Below are positions 45,242 through 53,808 of a stretch of DNA of 64,000 nt, piece by piece (the stretch's first letter is position 1; each line of letters opens with the position of its first letter). Below the pieces are notes generated by a model. It did not search any database. It worked only from the letters and a program-made list of their open reading frames with translations, and was not told where the DNA came from. The position numbers and the translations under genes were made by a program. Source of the stretch: Fangia hongkongensis FSC776 = DSM 21703 (lineage in GTDB: Bacteria; Pseudomonadota; Gammaproteobacteria; Francisellales; Francisellaceae); contig NZ_KB902273.1 of the NCBI RefSeq assembly GCF_000379445.1, positions 1 to 64,000 on the forward strand, written 5' to 3'.

Positions 45242-45682
45242 ATGCATAGTCAACTTAAAATTATTGTTAATAAAGATAAGCCAGTTTATAGCGTTTCAGA
45301 CAGTGATACATTAATTACTGCGGCAAAGAAAATGGCCGAGCACCGAGTCGGATCACTACTGGTTATCTCACAAGGAAAGCTTCAAGGAATTATCACCGAG
45401 CGTGATTTTTTATTTAAAGCCTCAGCAAAGCTTAAAGATTTAACGACAACAACGGTTAAAGAAATCATGAGTGATCATATTATTAGCATGAAAGATAGCC
45501 ATACTGCACAAGAGGCATTGCAGCTGATGACTGAAAAGCGGATTCGACATTTGCCTGTTTATGATGACAAAAATAAATTTCTAGGGCTTCTATCCATTGG
45601 GGATTTAACGAAATGGGCAAGTTCACGCTATCATGAAAAGCATGATGAAGTTGAAAATTTAGTGAATTATATTCAACAGTGA
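45242..45682 (+). CDS. CBS-domain-pair protein
   Basis: 146 residues, two CBS repeats: SDTLITAAKKMAEHRVGSLLVI followed by GIITERDFLFK, and DSHTAQEALQLMTEKRIRHLPVYDD followed by GLLSIGDLTKW (in part). Such stand-alone pairs bind adenosyl ligands and act as energy or redox sensors. AAGGAGAGAG precedes ATG 45242. It is monocistronic and ends five bases before the convergent small membrane gene. Confidence 0.9.
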   Translation: MHSQLKIIVNKDKPVYSVSDSDTLITAAKKMAEHRVGSLLVISQGKLQGIITERDFLFKASAKLKDLTTTTVKEIMSDHIISMKDSHTAQEALQLMTEKRIRHLPVYDDKNKFLGLLSIGDLTKWASSRYHEKHDEVENLVNYIQQ

Positions 45683-45686
45683 AACC

Positions 45687-45941
45687 TTATGCATCATTTT
45701 GAGATACGCAAGGCTCTTGAGCCTTTAAAAATGCCCTCACACGTTTCACAAGCAATAAAATAATTGATGTAATGATCAAAGACGACAAAAATGGATAGCT
45801 TTGTACTAGTAATGGAATAATAGCAAGTCCTGTAGCAGTATGTTCATTCAAGGCAATGATTTTTATCGAACTTTCACTATAGCTCACAACAGGTAATATA
45901 CCGCTTAAAGCAAATGTGAATAATAAACAAACATGTCGCAA
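45687..45941 (-). CDS. Small membrane protein, unknown
   Basis: About 84 residues if read from TTG 45941, which has AGGGAG seven bases upstream; a GTG at 45971 would add ten residues. A signal-like hydrophobic segment (HVCLLFTFALSGILPVVSYS) is followed by one or two membrane helices (GLAIIPLLVQSYPFLSSLII, then LLLVKR) and a short basic/acidic tail. No family is recognised. Its convergent packing with the CBS gene and a plausible membrane topology support it as real, but only moderately. Confidence 0.4.
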   Translation of the reverse strand: MRHVCLLFTFALSGILPVVSYSESSIKIIALNEHTATGLAIIPLLVQSYPFLSSLIITSIILLLVKRVRAFLKAQEPCVSQNDA

Positions 45942-46161
45942 TTTTCTACTCCCTGAACACCAAACCAACACTAACTACATGGCAATTATAGCAAATAATT
46001 GTAGGATATTAACTATATATATTTGTATTTTTTCCTATATATTTCATTTATATCTCTATAGAAATATGTCTTTTTCCTACGCAGTGCTGCTGATAATTGA
46101 TCCTAACAACCAATTTGTGATACCCTTGGCAAAATTTTTAGCGCATTAAACTAACACTTAC

Positions 46162-46698
46162 ATGAAAGAAAACTGGGAATCTGCAGAACATATTAGCGCA
46201 CCTCCGCCAAGTGACTCAATATATTGGCTTACAGAGGTAAAAAAACTGGGCAATGCGCTGAGCAATTACTTTTGCGATCTAAAGCTAAAGAAATTAGCAC
46301 ACCTGCATACACAACTTAAAGCACATGAGCAAACGCTACTTGATACAACAGAAACTGAAGCCTTTGTGCGTTTAATCTCACACCATCAAAATTATCGAAA
46401 TATTGTCCTCGGACGAACAGTTATTCCTGAGTCAACCTATAGGCAATACAAATCTACTTTTGACAATTTAGATAATGTTTCTATTGGTGATAGCTTTTTA
46501 TTTCAAAAAGAAGGGGTCAATAGAAGTGACTTTTATCTTCGCCAATATAGTGCCGATGAAGTAAATGCGCTTTTTCAAGATACCAGTAAAGTTTCCAGTT
46601 GCGTATGGGCGCGCGCTTCCGTATTTTGTATTGATCAAAAGTATAAACTTATTATTGAGGAGTTTTTCCTTGAATTTCCACCCAAAAGAGACGATTAA
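46162..46698 (+). CDS. ubiC: Chorismate lyase UbiC
   Basis: 178 residues, usual length. Family marks are LGRTVIPEST (the R-x-V-I-P block), GDSFLFQKEGVNRSDF, and SCVWARASVFCI with FFLEFPP at the end (the WARRS-x-F ... E-x-F-L pattern; the second Arg is Ala here). It converts chorismate to 4-hydroxybenzoate and pyruvate, the first committed ubiquinone step. Its TAA is followed directly by the ubiA ATG. No ribosome site is obvious before ATG 46162. Confidence 0.88.
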   Translation: MKENWESAEHISAPPPSDSIYWLTEVKKLGNALSNYFCDLKLKKLAHLHTQLKAHEQTLLDTTETEAFVRLISHHQNYRNIVLGRTVIPESTYRQYKSTFDNLDNVSIGDSFLFQKEGVNRSDFYLRQYSADEVNALFQDTSKVSSCVWARASVFCIDQKYKLIIEEFFLEFPPKRDD

Positions 46699-47535
46699 AT
46701 GAAGGCATATTGGTATTTAATGCGCCTTCACAGACCCATTCCTATTCTCATTATCCTTTGGCCTACCCTCTGGGCTTTATTTGCAGCTACTCAAACGCAT
46801 CTGCCAAGCATTAAACACTTGATTATCTTTGTTGTTGGTGTTGTTTTGATGCGCACCGCAGGCTGTGTATTTAATGACATTCTGGATAAGGATTTTGATT
46901 TTAAAGTAAAGCGAACAAGCACAAGGCCCATTACCACAGGGGAGGTTTCTGTTAAATCTGCCTTAACGCTTGGCATTATATTATTGGTTATTGCCTTTAT
47001 TTTGGTGCTCTTTCTAAATCTACTGACTATCTTGCTATCGTTTGTGGCGCTCATACTCGCGCTCACTTATCCGCTTTTTAAGCGCTTTTTTGCCCTACCA
47101 CAACTTGCACTTGGCCTTGCCTTTAATTTTGGTGTCATTATGGCATATAGTGCCGAGTTAAACACTGTGCCAACCGCCGCTTGGCTTATGTATATTGCTT
47201 GTATTTTCTGGACGCTTTCCTATGACACAATGTATGCACTGGCCGATAAAATCTATGATCAAGAGCTGGGGCTTCACTCATCAGCACTTAGCTTTGGTAA
47301 ACATGTAACCCTCGCTATTACAATCTGCCAAACTATGATGCTTATTTTTCTTGTAAGCTTTGCTTACACTCAAAGCTATAATCTTATTTTTTATCTGGCG
47401 CTAATTCTATGTATCTACTTTTTTTATTACCAATATAAGCTTTGGAAACAAGATACGATTAAAGATTGTATTTCTGCCTTTTCCCATAATCACTGGGTGG
47501 GTCTTGTGATATTTATTGCCATCTTGCTGCAGTGA
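46699..47535 (+). CDS. ubiA: 4-hydroxybenzoate polyprenyltransferase UbiA
   Basis: 278 residues with about eight membrane helices. The first Asp-rich motif is NDILDKDFDFKVKRT (59-73); the second is DKIYDQELGLHS. WPTLWALF near the start and TSTRPI after the first motif are standard. It prenylates 4-hydroxybenzoate in the membrane. Zero spacing with ubiC implies coupled translation. Confidence 0.95.
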   Translation: MKAYWYLMRLHRPIPILIILWPTLWALFAATQTHLPSIKHLIIFVVGVVLMRTAGCVFNDILDKDFDFKVKRTSTRPITTGEVSVKSALTLGIILLVIAFILVLFLNLLTILLSFVALILALTYPLFKRFFALPQLALGLAFNFGVIMAYSAELNTVPTAAWLMYIACIFWTLSYDTMYALADKIYDQELGLHSSALSFGKHVTLAITICQTMMLIFLVSFAYTQSYNLIFYLALILCIYFFYYQYKLWKQDTIKDCISAFSHNHWVGLVIFIAILLQ

Positions 47536-47631
47536 CTATTTTTTAAATAAATCAGAATGCGAACCTGTTCTAGCTAACCTCGAAAGCCCAAATTGGACCA
47601 GAGTTGAGGTACGTACACTGAGGGGCTACAT

Positions 47632-48342
47632 CTAAATTGGAAATGATTTTATCTGTTGTTCATACTCTTGCTGACAATCGTTGAGTGATAGCTTTGAGTA
47701 TATTTCTAAAGATTTTCTGCTTTCATGCCCTGAGTAAGGTTGTATTAAGGCATCATCTACACCTTTTTTCTTCATCCAAGTAAACAAGAAATGTCTCAAT
47801 TTATGAGGAGATATTGCATGCTCAAGTCCTGCCTCATCTGAATATTTTTCTAAAATCTTACGTATTCCTCTGTCTGAATACGGTTTTTTCCAGTTTGATT
47901 CGAATAAATAAACTGCCTTTTCCTTACGCACACTATCAATATGTACAGCTAATACTTCAGTAAAATGCTTAGGGAAAGGCACAACTCTGTCTTTGTTTCC
48001 TTTTCCTTGATTAACCCTAATTTGACAACGATCCAAGTCTACATCTGATATCTTTATGTTAATTAATTCAGATACTCGAACGCCTGTATATAATAGTGTT
48101 TTCACTATAACAACGTATTTCATGTTCTTAGACTGCCAAACAACCTTATAGTACTGACTAATTTCTTCTTCAGTAGGCACATAAGGCAATCTTTTTGGCT
48201 CCGATTTATTAACTTTTATATTTAACTCTTGACGAATGTGTCTAAAAAGCTCTTTTAGGTAGTTATAATCTGGATTATCTTTTTTAAGCTGTTTTGAGAA
48301 CTGTTTTGCTCTTTCTCTTACAGGTGTTCGTTGATTGTTCAT
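47632..48342 (-). CDS. Tyrosine-type site-specific integrase
   Basis: 236 residues from ATG 48342 (GAGG eight bases upstream). The catalytic set is complete: Arg89 in TGVRVSELI, Lys in GKGNKDR (113-119), His180 and Arg183 in [10 protein letters not shown], His206 in YSGHESR, Tyr215 in EIYSKLS. The N-terminal DNA-binding SAM-like domain is very short (about 40 residues), so the protein is compact, like integron- or archaeal-type integrases. It follows a 143-residue orphan whose 3' end it overlaps. No tRNA or direct repeats marking an attachment site were seen. Confidence 0.88.
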   Translation of the reverse strand: MNNQRTPVRERAKQFSKQLKKDNPDYNYLKELFRHIRQELNIKVNKSEPKRLPYVPTEEEISQYYKVVWQSKNMKYVVIVKTLLYTGVRVSELINIKISDVDLDRCQIRVNQGKGNKDRVVPFPKHFTEVLAVHIDSVRKEKAVYLFESNWKKPYSDRGIRKILEKYSDEAGLEHAISPHKLRHFLFTWMKKKGVDDALIQPYSGHESRKSLEIYSKLSLNDCQQEYEQQIKSFPI

Positions 48343-48715
48343 TATGCACTGCCTCATCCAATATATTGTTGTCAAAATTAATGCGCTTATCAAAATTAAT
48401 TAGAAATAAACCACATGGATGGATATGTGTTAAATTACAGGCAACTGTTGCTGCCTCTCCCCAAACTTCGAGGTCTCTGATTTCTAATACTTTATCGACT
48501 ACTGTACGAATCGCATTTCTAACATTTATCTTGTTGATCAATCTTGCCTTCACATAGCCTAAATATCTTGGAATGTTCGGCTCACTTGCACTTGTAAATC
48601 TTATGTAGGTTTTAAAGTAACCTAACATAACTGCAAATAGCAGCAGGTTTCTATCACCTTTTTTTGATCGACATGACATACTATCATCATCAGACAAAAG
48701 CTTATCTTTGTTCAT
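48284..48715 (-). CDS. Orphan protein paired with the integrase
   Basis: 143 residues from ATG 48715, with TAGGAA upstream; the frame is open further to 48781. No family recognised. It is basic at the C-terminus ([15 protein letters not shown]) and contains [23 protein letters not shown]. It overlaps the integrase start by about 59 bases in another frame, suggesting joint translation. It might be a DNA-binding partner of the integrase; this is only positional inference. Confidence 0.5.
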   Translation of the reverse strand: MNKDKLLSDDDSMSCRSKKGDRNLLLFAVMLGYFKTYIRFTSASEPNIPRYLGYVKARLINKINVRNAIRTVVDKVLEIRDLEVWGEAATVACNLTHIHPCGLFLINFDKRINFDNNILDEAVHNEQSTNTCKRKSKTVLKTA

Positions 48716-48933
48716 CAAATAAGTTCCTATTATTACGGGTGTCGGTAGCAAATATATGCGAGATTCTGCAATATCAGGCAAATTCTATATCAGGAAACAA
48801 GCTATAACAATAAAAAGTACAAATAAATATTTTTTAGGAACTTATATCTTTAGTGCCTCTTTCATGTTATGGTGTGACCGCTATATAGCAATATCGCTGT
48901 ATACTTACAAATCAATTTAAGAGATATAAAATT

Positions 48934-49143
48934 ATGAATACTAAACTACAAGGTACTGTAAAATTCTTCAATGATTCAAAAGGTTTTGGTTTTATTAAGC
49001 CTGATAATGGTGATAGAGATGTGTTTGTACACTCATCAAAGCTAAATGCCACTGGAGGAACATTGCAGGAAGATCAAACGGTACTATTTGAAACTCAACA
49101 AGGACAAAAAGGATTAGAAGCTTTTAATGTTGAGTTGTTATAA
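48934..49143 (+). CDS. Cold-shock protein (CspA family)
   Basis: 69 residues, a single cold-shock domain. RNP1 KGFGFI (16-21) and RNP2 DVFVH (29-33) are intact. It binds single-stranded RNA and DNA. Its TAA shares a base with the rpsU ATG (TAATG at 49141-49145), so S21 is made by termination-reinitiation from this message. Its promoter region (48716-48933) contains the palindrome GCTATATAGC. Confidence 0.95.
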   Translation: MNTKLQGTVKFFNDSKGFGFIKPDNGDRDVFVHSSKLNATGGTLQEDQTVLFETQQGQKGLEAFNVELL

Positions 49144-49352
49144 TGCCTCGCATTAGAATTGATGATCGCAAACCTTTTGATATCTCCTTAAGGCAATTTA
49201 AACGAGCATGTGAAAAGGCTGGAATTGTCAAAGAAATGCGTGAAAGACAACATTATGTCAAACCTACAGAACAAAGAAAAATAGCTAAAAGAGCTGCGAT
49301 TAAACGCGCTAGAAAGAATGCACGAAATGTATTTTCTAGAGCATTTCGCTAA
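49143..49352 (+). CDS. rpsU: Ribosomal protein bS21
   Basis: 69 residues. The opening [20 protein letters not shown] (first 20) and the Arg/Lys-rich tail are S21. The usual neighbours dnaG and rpoD are absent. Instead it is coupled to a csp gene upstream and followed with zero spacing by lpxL. Close relatives of this organism (Francisella) are known to carry several S21 paralogues with regulatory effects; whether this is the main copy cannot be told here. Confidence 0.93.
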   Translation: MPRIRIDDRKPFDISLRQFKRACEKAGIVKEMRERQHYVKPTEQRKIAKRAAIKRARKNARNVFSRAFR

Positions 49353-50264
49353 ATGCATAATCGCTTTTTTCATCCGCGCTATTATAGTGGCTGGCTACTG
49401 GTTTTTTGTTTAAAGTCCTTTGTTCGATTGCCCTATAAATGGCAAATGAAGGCAGGAAGATTCATCGGCAGAAAATTTTATAAGCTTGCCAAGCGCCGTT
49501 ATAAAATAACCTATCGTAACCTTCAATTATGCTTTCCAGAGAAATCGACAATAGAGCTCCAAAAATTATGCCAGCAATCATTTGAAGCTCTTTGTATGTC
49601 CGGAATTGAAACTGTTATTGCATGGTTTATGCCCGATAAAAAGTTTCAGAAAATTTATTTAGAGAAGCAATTTTCTCAGGATTTTATTAATCATGACCCT
49701 AGTCAGGCCATGATATTACTTGGTAGCCATTTCAGCTGTATGGAGATAATGGGCAGGTTAATGGCAACTAACCTAAATAACTTCAATGTAAGCTTTATTT
49801 ACCAAAAGCATAAATCTGATTTTTTTGAGTACATCATGACTTCTTCCCGCAGCCGTTATGCCAAGCTCTGTATTCAGCGTAAAAATGTGTTCTCTATTAT
49901 TAAGAACCTGTTAAGAGGTGAGACCATTTGGTATGCACCTGACCAGGACTTTGGTAACGAAAGAACCTTGTTTGTTCCCTTTTTTAAAATTCCTTGTGCA
50001 ACGCTAACTGCTACAAGCTGGTTAGCAAAAAACGGTAAGAGTGATGTGATACCATGCTATTACTTAAGAAAGAAAGATTTGTCAGGTTATGAAATCCATA
50101 TGATGTCAAAATGGCATAACTTTCCATCAGGCAATGACTATGATGACGCTGAACGATATAATCAATTTCTAGAAAAGATAATTTTAAGCAACCCAGATCA
50201 ATATTTATGGCAGCATAGAAGATTTAAAACTAGACCCAATGGGGAAGAAAACCTTTATCAGTAA
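49353..50264 (+). CDS. lpxL: Lipid A biosynthesis lauroyl/myristoyl acyltransferase (LpxL/HtrB family)
   Basis: 303 residues. The catalytic H-x4-E is His126/Glu131 in LGSHFSCMEIMGR, and the family block WYAPDQDFGNERTLFVPFF (193-211) is clear. One N-terminal membrane helix (GWLLVFCLKSFV). It adds secondary acyl chains to lipid A. The ATG follows the rpsU stop with no gap, so it is expressed with csp and rpsU. LpxL versus LpxM cannot be decided from sequence alone. Confidence 0.88.
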   Translation: MHNRFFHPRYYSGWLLVFCLKSFVRLPYKWQMKAGRFIGRKFYKLAKRRYKITYRNLQLCFPEKSTIELQKLCQQSFEALCMSGIETVIAWFMPDKKFQKIYLEKQFSQDFINHDPSQAMILLGSHFSCMEIMGRLMATNLNNFNVSFIYQKHKSDFFEYIMTSSRSRYAKLCIQRKNVFSIIKNLLRGETIWYAPDQDFGNERTLFVPFFKIPCATLTATSWLAKNGKSDVIPCYYLRKKDLSGYEIHMMSKWHNFPSGNDYDDAERYNQFLEKIILSNPDQYLWQHRRFKTRPNGEENLYQ

Positions 50265-50510
50265 GGTATGTTTAAATGTAGCTCTTCAGCGTATGTATCT
50301 TAATACTAGCCCTCAATCACCTTTTTTAAATCTTTCTTAAACTATGGAGAAACCTCCAATTTAAGCCCCGCTTATGTCAATATGTTTACATTGAAATTGT
50401 AAAACAAATGCATTACATTTTTAACTTAATATGAATATTTGCCATAAACCACTTTTGAAAATCTAGCTTATTGACTACATTGTGTAATATCAAATTTTTG
50501 GAGAGAAAGT

Positions 50511-50876
50511 ATGCTTGATGCCGTTATTTTAGTTTTAAGTAGTTGGAAAGATATTAGCCAACAAGTTGATCACTTTGCCAAAACGCAAAAACAAGTTTGT
50601 GTTGCGCTTGAGCACCATGACATGTCACTGAACCCACTAAATCGCCCCTATATTGATAGCATGATGTCAAAATACCAGTTCATTAATATGGATCAAAATG
50701 ATCATAAGTACAGCGAATATCGTAAGCAAACAGCGAAGTTTGATTACAAGTGCGAAAGTATGGTGATTATTAGTGGTGATAAAAAATGGGTAGAACACGC
50801 GGTTAAATACCCAATTGATAAAATGCCAACTATTGGCATCGTTATTAAGCAAACATCTCCAGCAAAACATTCTTGA
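50511..50876 (+). CDS. Orphan soluble protein
   Basis: 121 residues, no signal or membrane segment, no family recognised. It has an alternating alpha/beta pattern (DAVILVLSSWKDISQQVDHF, then CESMVIISGDKKWVEHAV), so a small Rossmann-like or HAD-like fold is possible. GGAGAG eight bases before ATG 50511 supports expression. Its 3' end overlaps the MazF remnant on the other strand. Confidence 0.6.
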   Translation: MLDAVILVLSSWKDISQQVDHFAKTQKQVCVALEHHDMSLNPLNRPYIDSMMSKYQFINMDQNDHKYSEYRKQTAKFDYKCESMVIISGDKKWVEHAVKYPIDKMPTIGIVIKQTSPAKHS

Positions 50877-51045
50877 TTTTGCTCTGCGTTGATTGATGCA
50901 TTGCACCTAGTTTTTTTATCATCCTTAATTGATCGAGAATAATAAACCCTTCCTTTTTATTAAACTGACATCTAATTCTTGTTGGTGCATCAAACCCATT
51001 TGAGGTTAAAGGTGCAATGACCACTGTAAAAAGCCTATATGCTGG
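50845..51045 (-). pseudogene. MazF/PemK toxin remnant (C-terminal half)
   Basis: The minus-strand frame encodes FTVVIAPLTSNGFDAPTRI, GFIILDQLRMIKKLG and a terminal LLEMFA, the recognisable second half of a PemK/MazF-type endoribonuclease. The N-terminal half is missing: the frame continues upstream as unrelated sequence ([11 protein letters not shown]...) under the kbl promoter and start. The D-Q-x-R-T-V-D-K-x-R block also appears shortened to DQLRMIKK. I read it as a decayed toxin with no antitoxin left. Confidence 0.6.
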
Positions 51046-51090
51046 TATACAATAAGGCAAAATTAAGGTAATTCTTTGTAAGGAACTATA

Positions 51091-52284
51091 ATGAATAACG
51101 AATTTTATACACATTTAGAAAGTCAAATTGAAGCCATTAAAGAGGCTGGAACCTATAAAGCTGAACGCATTATCAACTCACCACAATCCTCTGATATCAC
51201 ACTTAAAAATGGCGAACATGTCATTAATTTTTGTGCCAATAATTACCTTGGGCTTGCTGATAATACTGACCTTGTTGCCTCTGCAAAAAATGCCCTTGAT
51301 CAATATGGTTATGGCGCTGCTTCTGTTCGTTTTATCTGTGGCACACAAACACCTCACAGAGAATTGGAAGCGTTAATCAGTCAATATTTAAAAATGGAAG
51401 AAACGATTGTATTTCCATCATGTTTTGATGCCAATGGTGGTGTGTTTGAGTCAATCTTAACTGCCGAAGATGCAGTGATTAGTGATCAGCTGAACCACGC
51501 CAGTATCATCGATGGCGTGCGCTTATGTAAAGCCATGCGTTTTCGCTATAAAAATAATGATATGACAGATTTAGAAACACAGCTTAAAGCCGCCGATCAG
51601 AAAGGGGCTAGATTTAAGCTTATTGTCACAGATGGTGTCTTTTCGATGGATGGCATTATTGCAAACTTAGAAGGAGTTTGTGATTTAGCAGATAAATATA
51701 ATGCACTTGTTATGGTGGATGATTCTCACGCCACTGGATTTATTGGTGAACAAGGTCGTGGAACCCCTAGTTTTTGCGGTGTTGAAGGACGTGTGGATAT
51801 TATCACAAGCACACTTGGAAAAGCGCTTGGCGGTGCATCAGGTGGATTTGTGGCTGCGCGGTCACCTGTTGCTGAAATGCTAAAACAAAAGGCGCGCCCT
51901 TATTTGTTTTCAAATGCTTTAGCACCGATGATCGCAGCAACCTCAATGGAAGCAATTAAACTTGCAATGCAATCTGATGATAGGCGTCAAAGGCTCCAAG
52001 AGAATCAAAAACACTTTCGATCTGAAATGACAAAAGCAGGGTTTGATTTGATTCCGGGCGAACACCCCATTATTCCTGTGATGCTATATGATGAAAAAAC
52101 TGCCTCTATCATGGCAGATAAGCTTTTAGAGAAAGGCATTTATGTGATTGCATTTTCTTACCCAGTTGTCCCTAAAGGCTTAGCACGTATTCGTACACAA
52201 ATGTCAGCGGCACATACCAAAGCGCAAATTGATCAAACAGTGAAAGCCTTTATCGACGTTGGTAAAGAAATGAATATTATTTAG
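51091..52284 (+). CDS. kbl: 2-amino-3-ketobutyrate CoA ligase (glycine C-acetyltransferase)
   Basis: 397 residues. Lys244 in [14 protein letters not shown] is the PLP lysine at the same number as in E. coli. [34 protein letters not shown] are standard. It cleaves 2-amino-3-ketobutyrate with CoA to glycine and acetyl-CoA. AAGGAAC precedes ATG 51091. It forms the threonine-breakdown pair with tdh ten bases downstream. Confidence 0.96.
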   Translation: MNNEFYTHLESQIEAIKEAGTYKAERIINSPQSSDITLKNGEHVINFCANNYLGLADNTDLVASAKNALDQYGYGAASVRFICGTQTPHRELEALISQYLKMEETIVFPSCFDANGGVFESILTAEDAVISDQLNHASIIDGVRLCKAMRFRYKNNDMTDLETQLKAADQKGARFKLIVTDGVFSMDGIIANLEGVCDLADKYNALVMVDDSHATGFIGEQGRGTPSFCGVEGRVDIITSTLGKALGGASGGFVAARSPVAEMLKQKARPYLFSNALAPMIAATSMEAIKLAMQSDDRRQRLQENQKHFRSEMTKAGFDLIPGEHPIIPVMLYDEKTASIMADKLLEKGIYVIAFSYPVVPKGLARIRTQMSAAHTKAQIDQTVKAFIDVGKEMNII

Positions 52285-52294
52285 GTTTGACAGA

Positions 52295-53347
52295 ATGAAA
52301 GCACTATCCAAGCTAAAAAGAGAGCCTGGCATTTGGATGAATGAGATTCCAAAGCCAACAATCGGACATAATGATGTTCTTATTAAAATCAAAAAAACGG
52401 CAATTTGCGGCACTGATTTACATATTTACCTCTGGGATCAATGGGCACAAGACACTATTCCTGTTCCCATGGCAGTAGGACATGAGTTTGTTGGTGAAAT
52501 CGTTGAGATAGGCTGTGAAGTCAAAGGCTTTCAAGTCGGTGACCGTGTGTCAGGTGAAGGGCATATTACTTGTGGGTTTTGCCGAAACTGCCGCGCTGGG
52601 ACACGCCATCTTTGCAGAAACACTATTGGTGTGGGTGTGAATAGGCAAGGTGCCTTTGCTGAGTATCTATCACTGCCCGCTGAAAACACTTTTAAACTGC
52701 CTGATTATGTCTCTGATGATATTGCCAGTATGTTTGATCCATTTGGTAACGCAGTACACACAGCTTTGTCTTTTGATCTCATTGGGGAAGATGTTCTTAT
52801 CACAGGCGCAGGCCCTATTGGTATTATGGCTGTTGCCATTGCAAAACATGTTGGTGCACACCGTGTTGTCATTAGTGATATTAACCCCTATCGATTAAAT
52901 CTCGCCCAAAAAATGGGCGCAGATGTTGCCTTAAATGTCTCAAGCTGTAAAACCACTGAAGATCAGGTAGCGCTATTAAAAGAAACTATGAGTAGCCTTG
53001 GCATGAGCGAGGGTTTTGACGTTGGTATGGAGATGTCTGGTCATCCATCTGCCATCAGTGCCATGGTTAAAACCATGAATAATGGCGGGAAAATTGCCAT
53101 GCTTGGCATCTCAGCGGGTGATATCAGTATTCCATGGAATGATATTGTCTTTAAAGGACTCCACTTAAAAGGCATCTATGGACGCGAGATTTATGAGACA
53201 TGGTACAAGATGACCAGTATGGTAGGAAGCGGATTGGATGTTTCGCCTGTAATTACTCACAAACTCCCTGTAGATGAGTATCTAAAAGGATTTGAGCTGA
53301 TGAAATCAGGTCAATGTGCTAAGGTTATTTTAGACTGGGAAAGTTAA
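52295..53347 (+). CDS. tdh: L-threonine 3-dehydrogenase
   Basis: 350 residues, zinc medium-chain dehydrogenase. Catalytic zinc ligands Cys38 (AICGTD) and His63/Glu64 (VGHEFVGE); structural zinc Cys93, Cys96, Cys99, Cys107 ([15 protein letters not shown]); the NAD site is [11 protein letters not shown] near residue 170. It oxidises threonine to 2-amino-3-ketobutyrate for Kbl. Its last bases overlap the convergent response-regulator gene by four. Confidence 0.96.
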   Translation: MKALSKLKREPGIWMNEIPKPTIGHNDVLIKIKKTAICGTDLHIYLWDQWAQDTIPVPMAVGHEFVGEIVEIGCEVKGFQVGDRVSGEGHITCGFCRNCRAGTRHLCRNTIGVGVNRQGAFAEYLSLPAENTFKLPDYVSDDIASMFDPFGNAVHTALSFDLIGEDVLITGAGPIGIMAVAIAKHVGAHRVVISDINPYRLNLAQKMGADVALNVSSCKTTEDQVALLKETMSSLGMSEGFDVGMEMSGHPSAISAMVKTMNNGGKIAMLGISAGDISIPWNDIVFKGLHLKGIYGREIYETWYKMTSMVGSGLDVSPVITHKLPVDEYLKGFELMKSGQCAKVILDWES

Positions 53348-53790
53348 TCAAGCGGCGGCGGTTCATTGATTAACAACCAAAAAGCACCTATTTCTTTAAT
53401 TGCTAAAGCAAACTGTGAAAAATCAACTGGCTTTACAACATAGGCATTAATTCCTAGATTATAAGCCTCATAGAGATCTTGCTCTTCTTTAGAGGAAGTT
53501 AGCATTACAACGGGCAAAAGACGAAATGGCTCTGATTTTTTAAGCTCCTTTAGCACATCTAACCCATTTAATTTAGGCATTTTAATATCTAAAATAATCA
53601 GTTCAGGCATCCCTTTTTCTCTATTTTGATATTCACCTTGGTAATGTAAATAATCCAATACTTCCGTACCATCTTTTACCCAATCAATCGTATTGAGAAT
53701 ATTATTCTCCTTTAGGCTTCTTATTGTTAGATCTGCATCACATGGATCATCTTCTGCCAATAAGATAGGTTTGATTTTTCTATCTTTCAC
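53344..53790 (-). CDS. Single-domain response regulator (Rcp1-like)
   Basis: 148 residues, one receiver domain with acidic pair EDD (14-16), phospho-Asp in [21 protein letters not shown] and Lys in VVKPVDF. No output domain. Such Rcp1-type proteins pair with phytochrome-like or CHASE kinases. It starts with GTG at 53790 (AGGAGAGAG upstream), 18 bases after the histidine kinase stop, so the two form a unit. Confidence 0.93.
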   Translation of the reverse strand: MKDRKIKPILLAEDDPCDADLTIRSLKENNILNTIDWVKDGTEVLDYLHYQGEYQNREKGMPELIILDIKMPKLNGLDVLKELKKSEPFRLLPVVMLTSSKEEQDLYEAYNLGINAYVVKPVDFSQFALAIKEIGAFWLLINEPPPLD

Positions 53791-53808
53791 TCACTCTCTC
53801 CTCTAAAA

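Noticed and set aside
45916-46149. 77-codon plus-strand frame before ubiC
   Set aside because: It is antisense to the small membrane gene at its start, very rich in aromatic and Ile residues from AT-rich DNA, and has no ribosome site.
47536-47631. tRNA fragment or attachment site next to the integrase
   Set aside because: The 96 bases show no cloverleaf and no repeat of the far side (48716-48933). I could not support an att site.
50345-50362. Terminator after lpxL (TGGAG/CTCCA)
   Set aside because: The stem is five pairs and lacks a U-tract; too weak to call.
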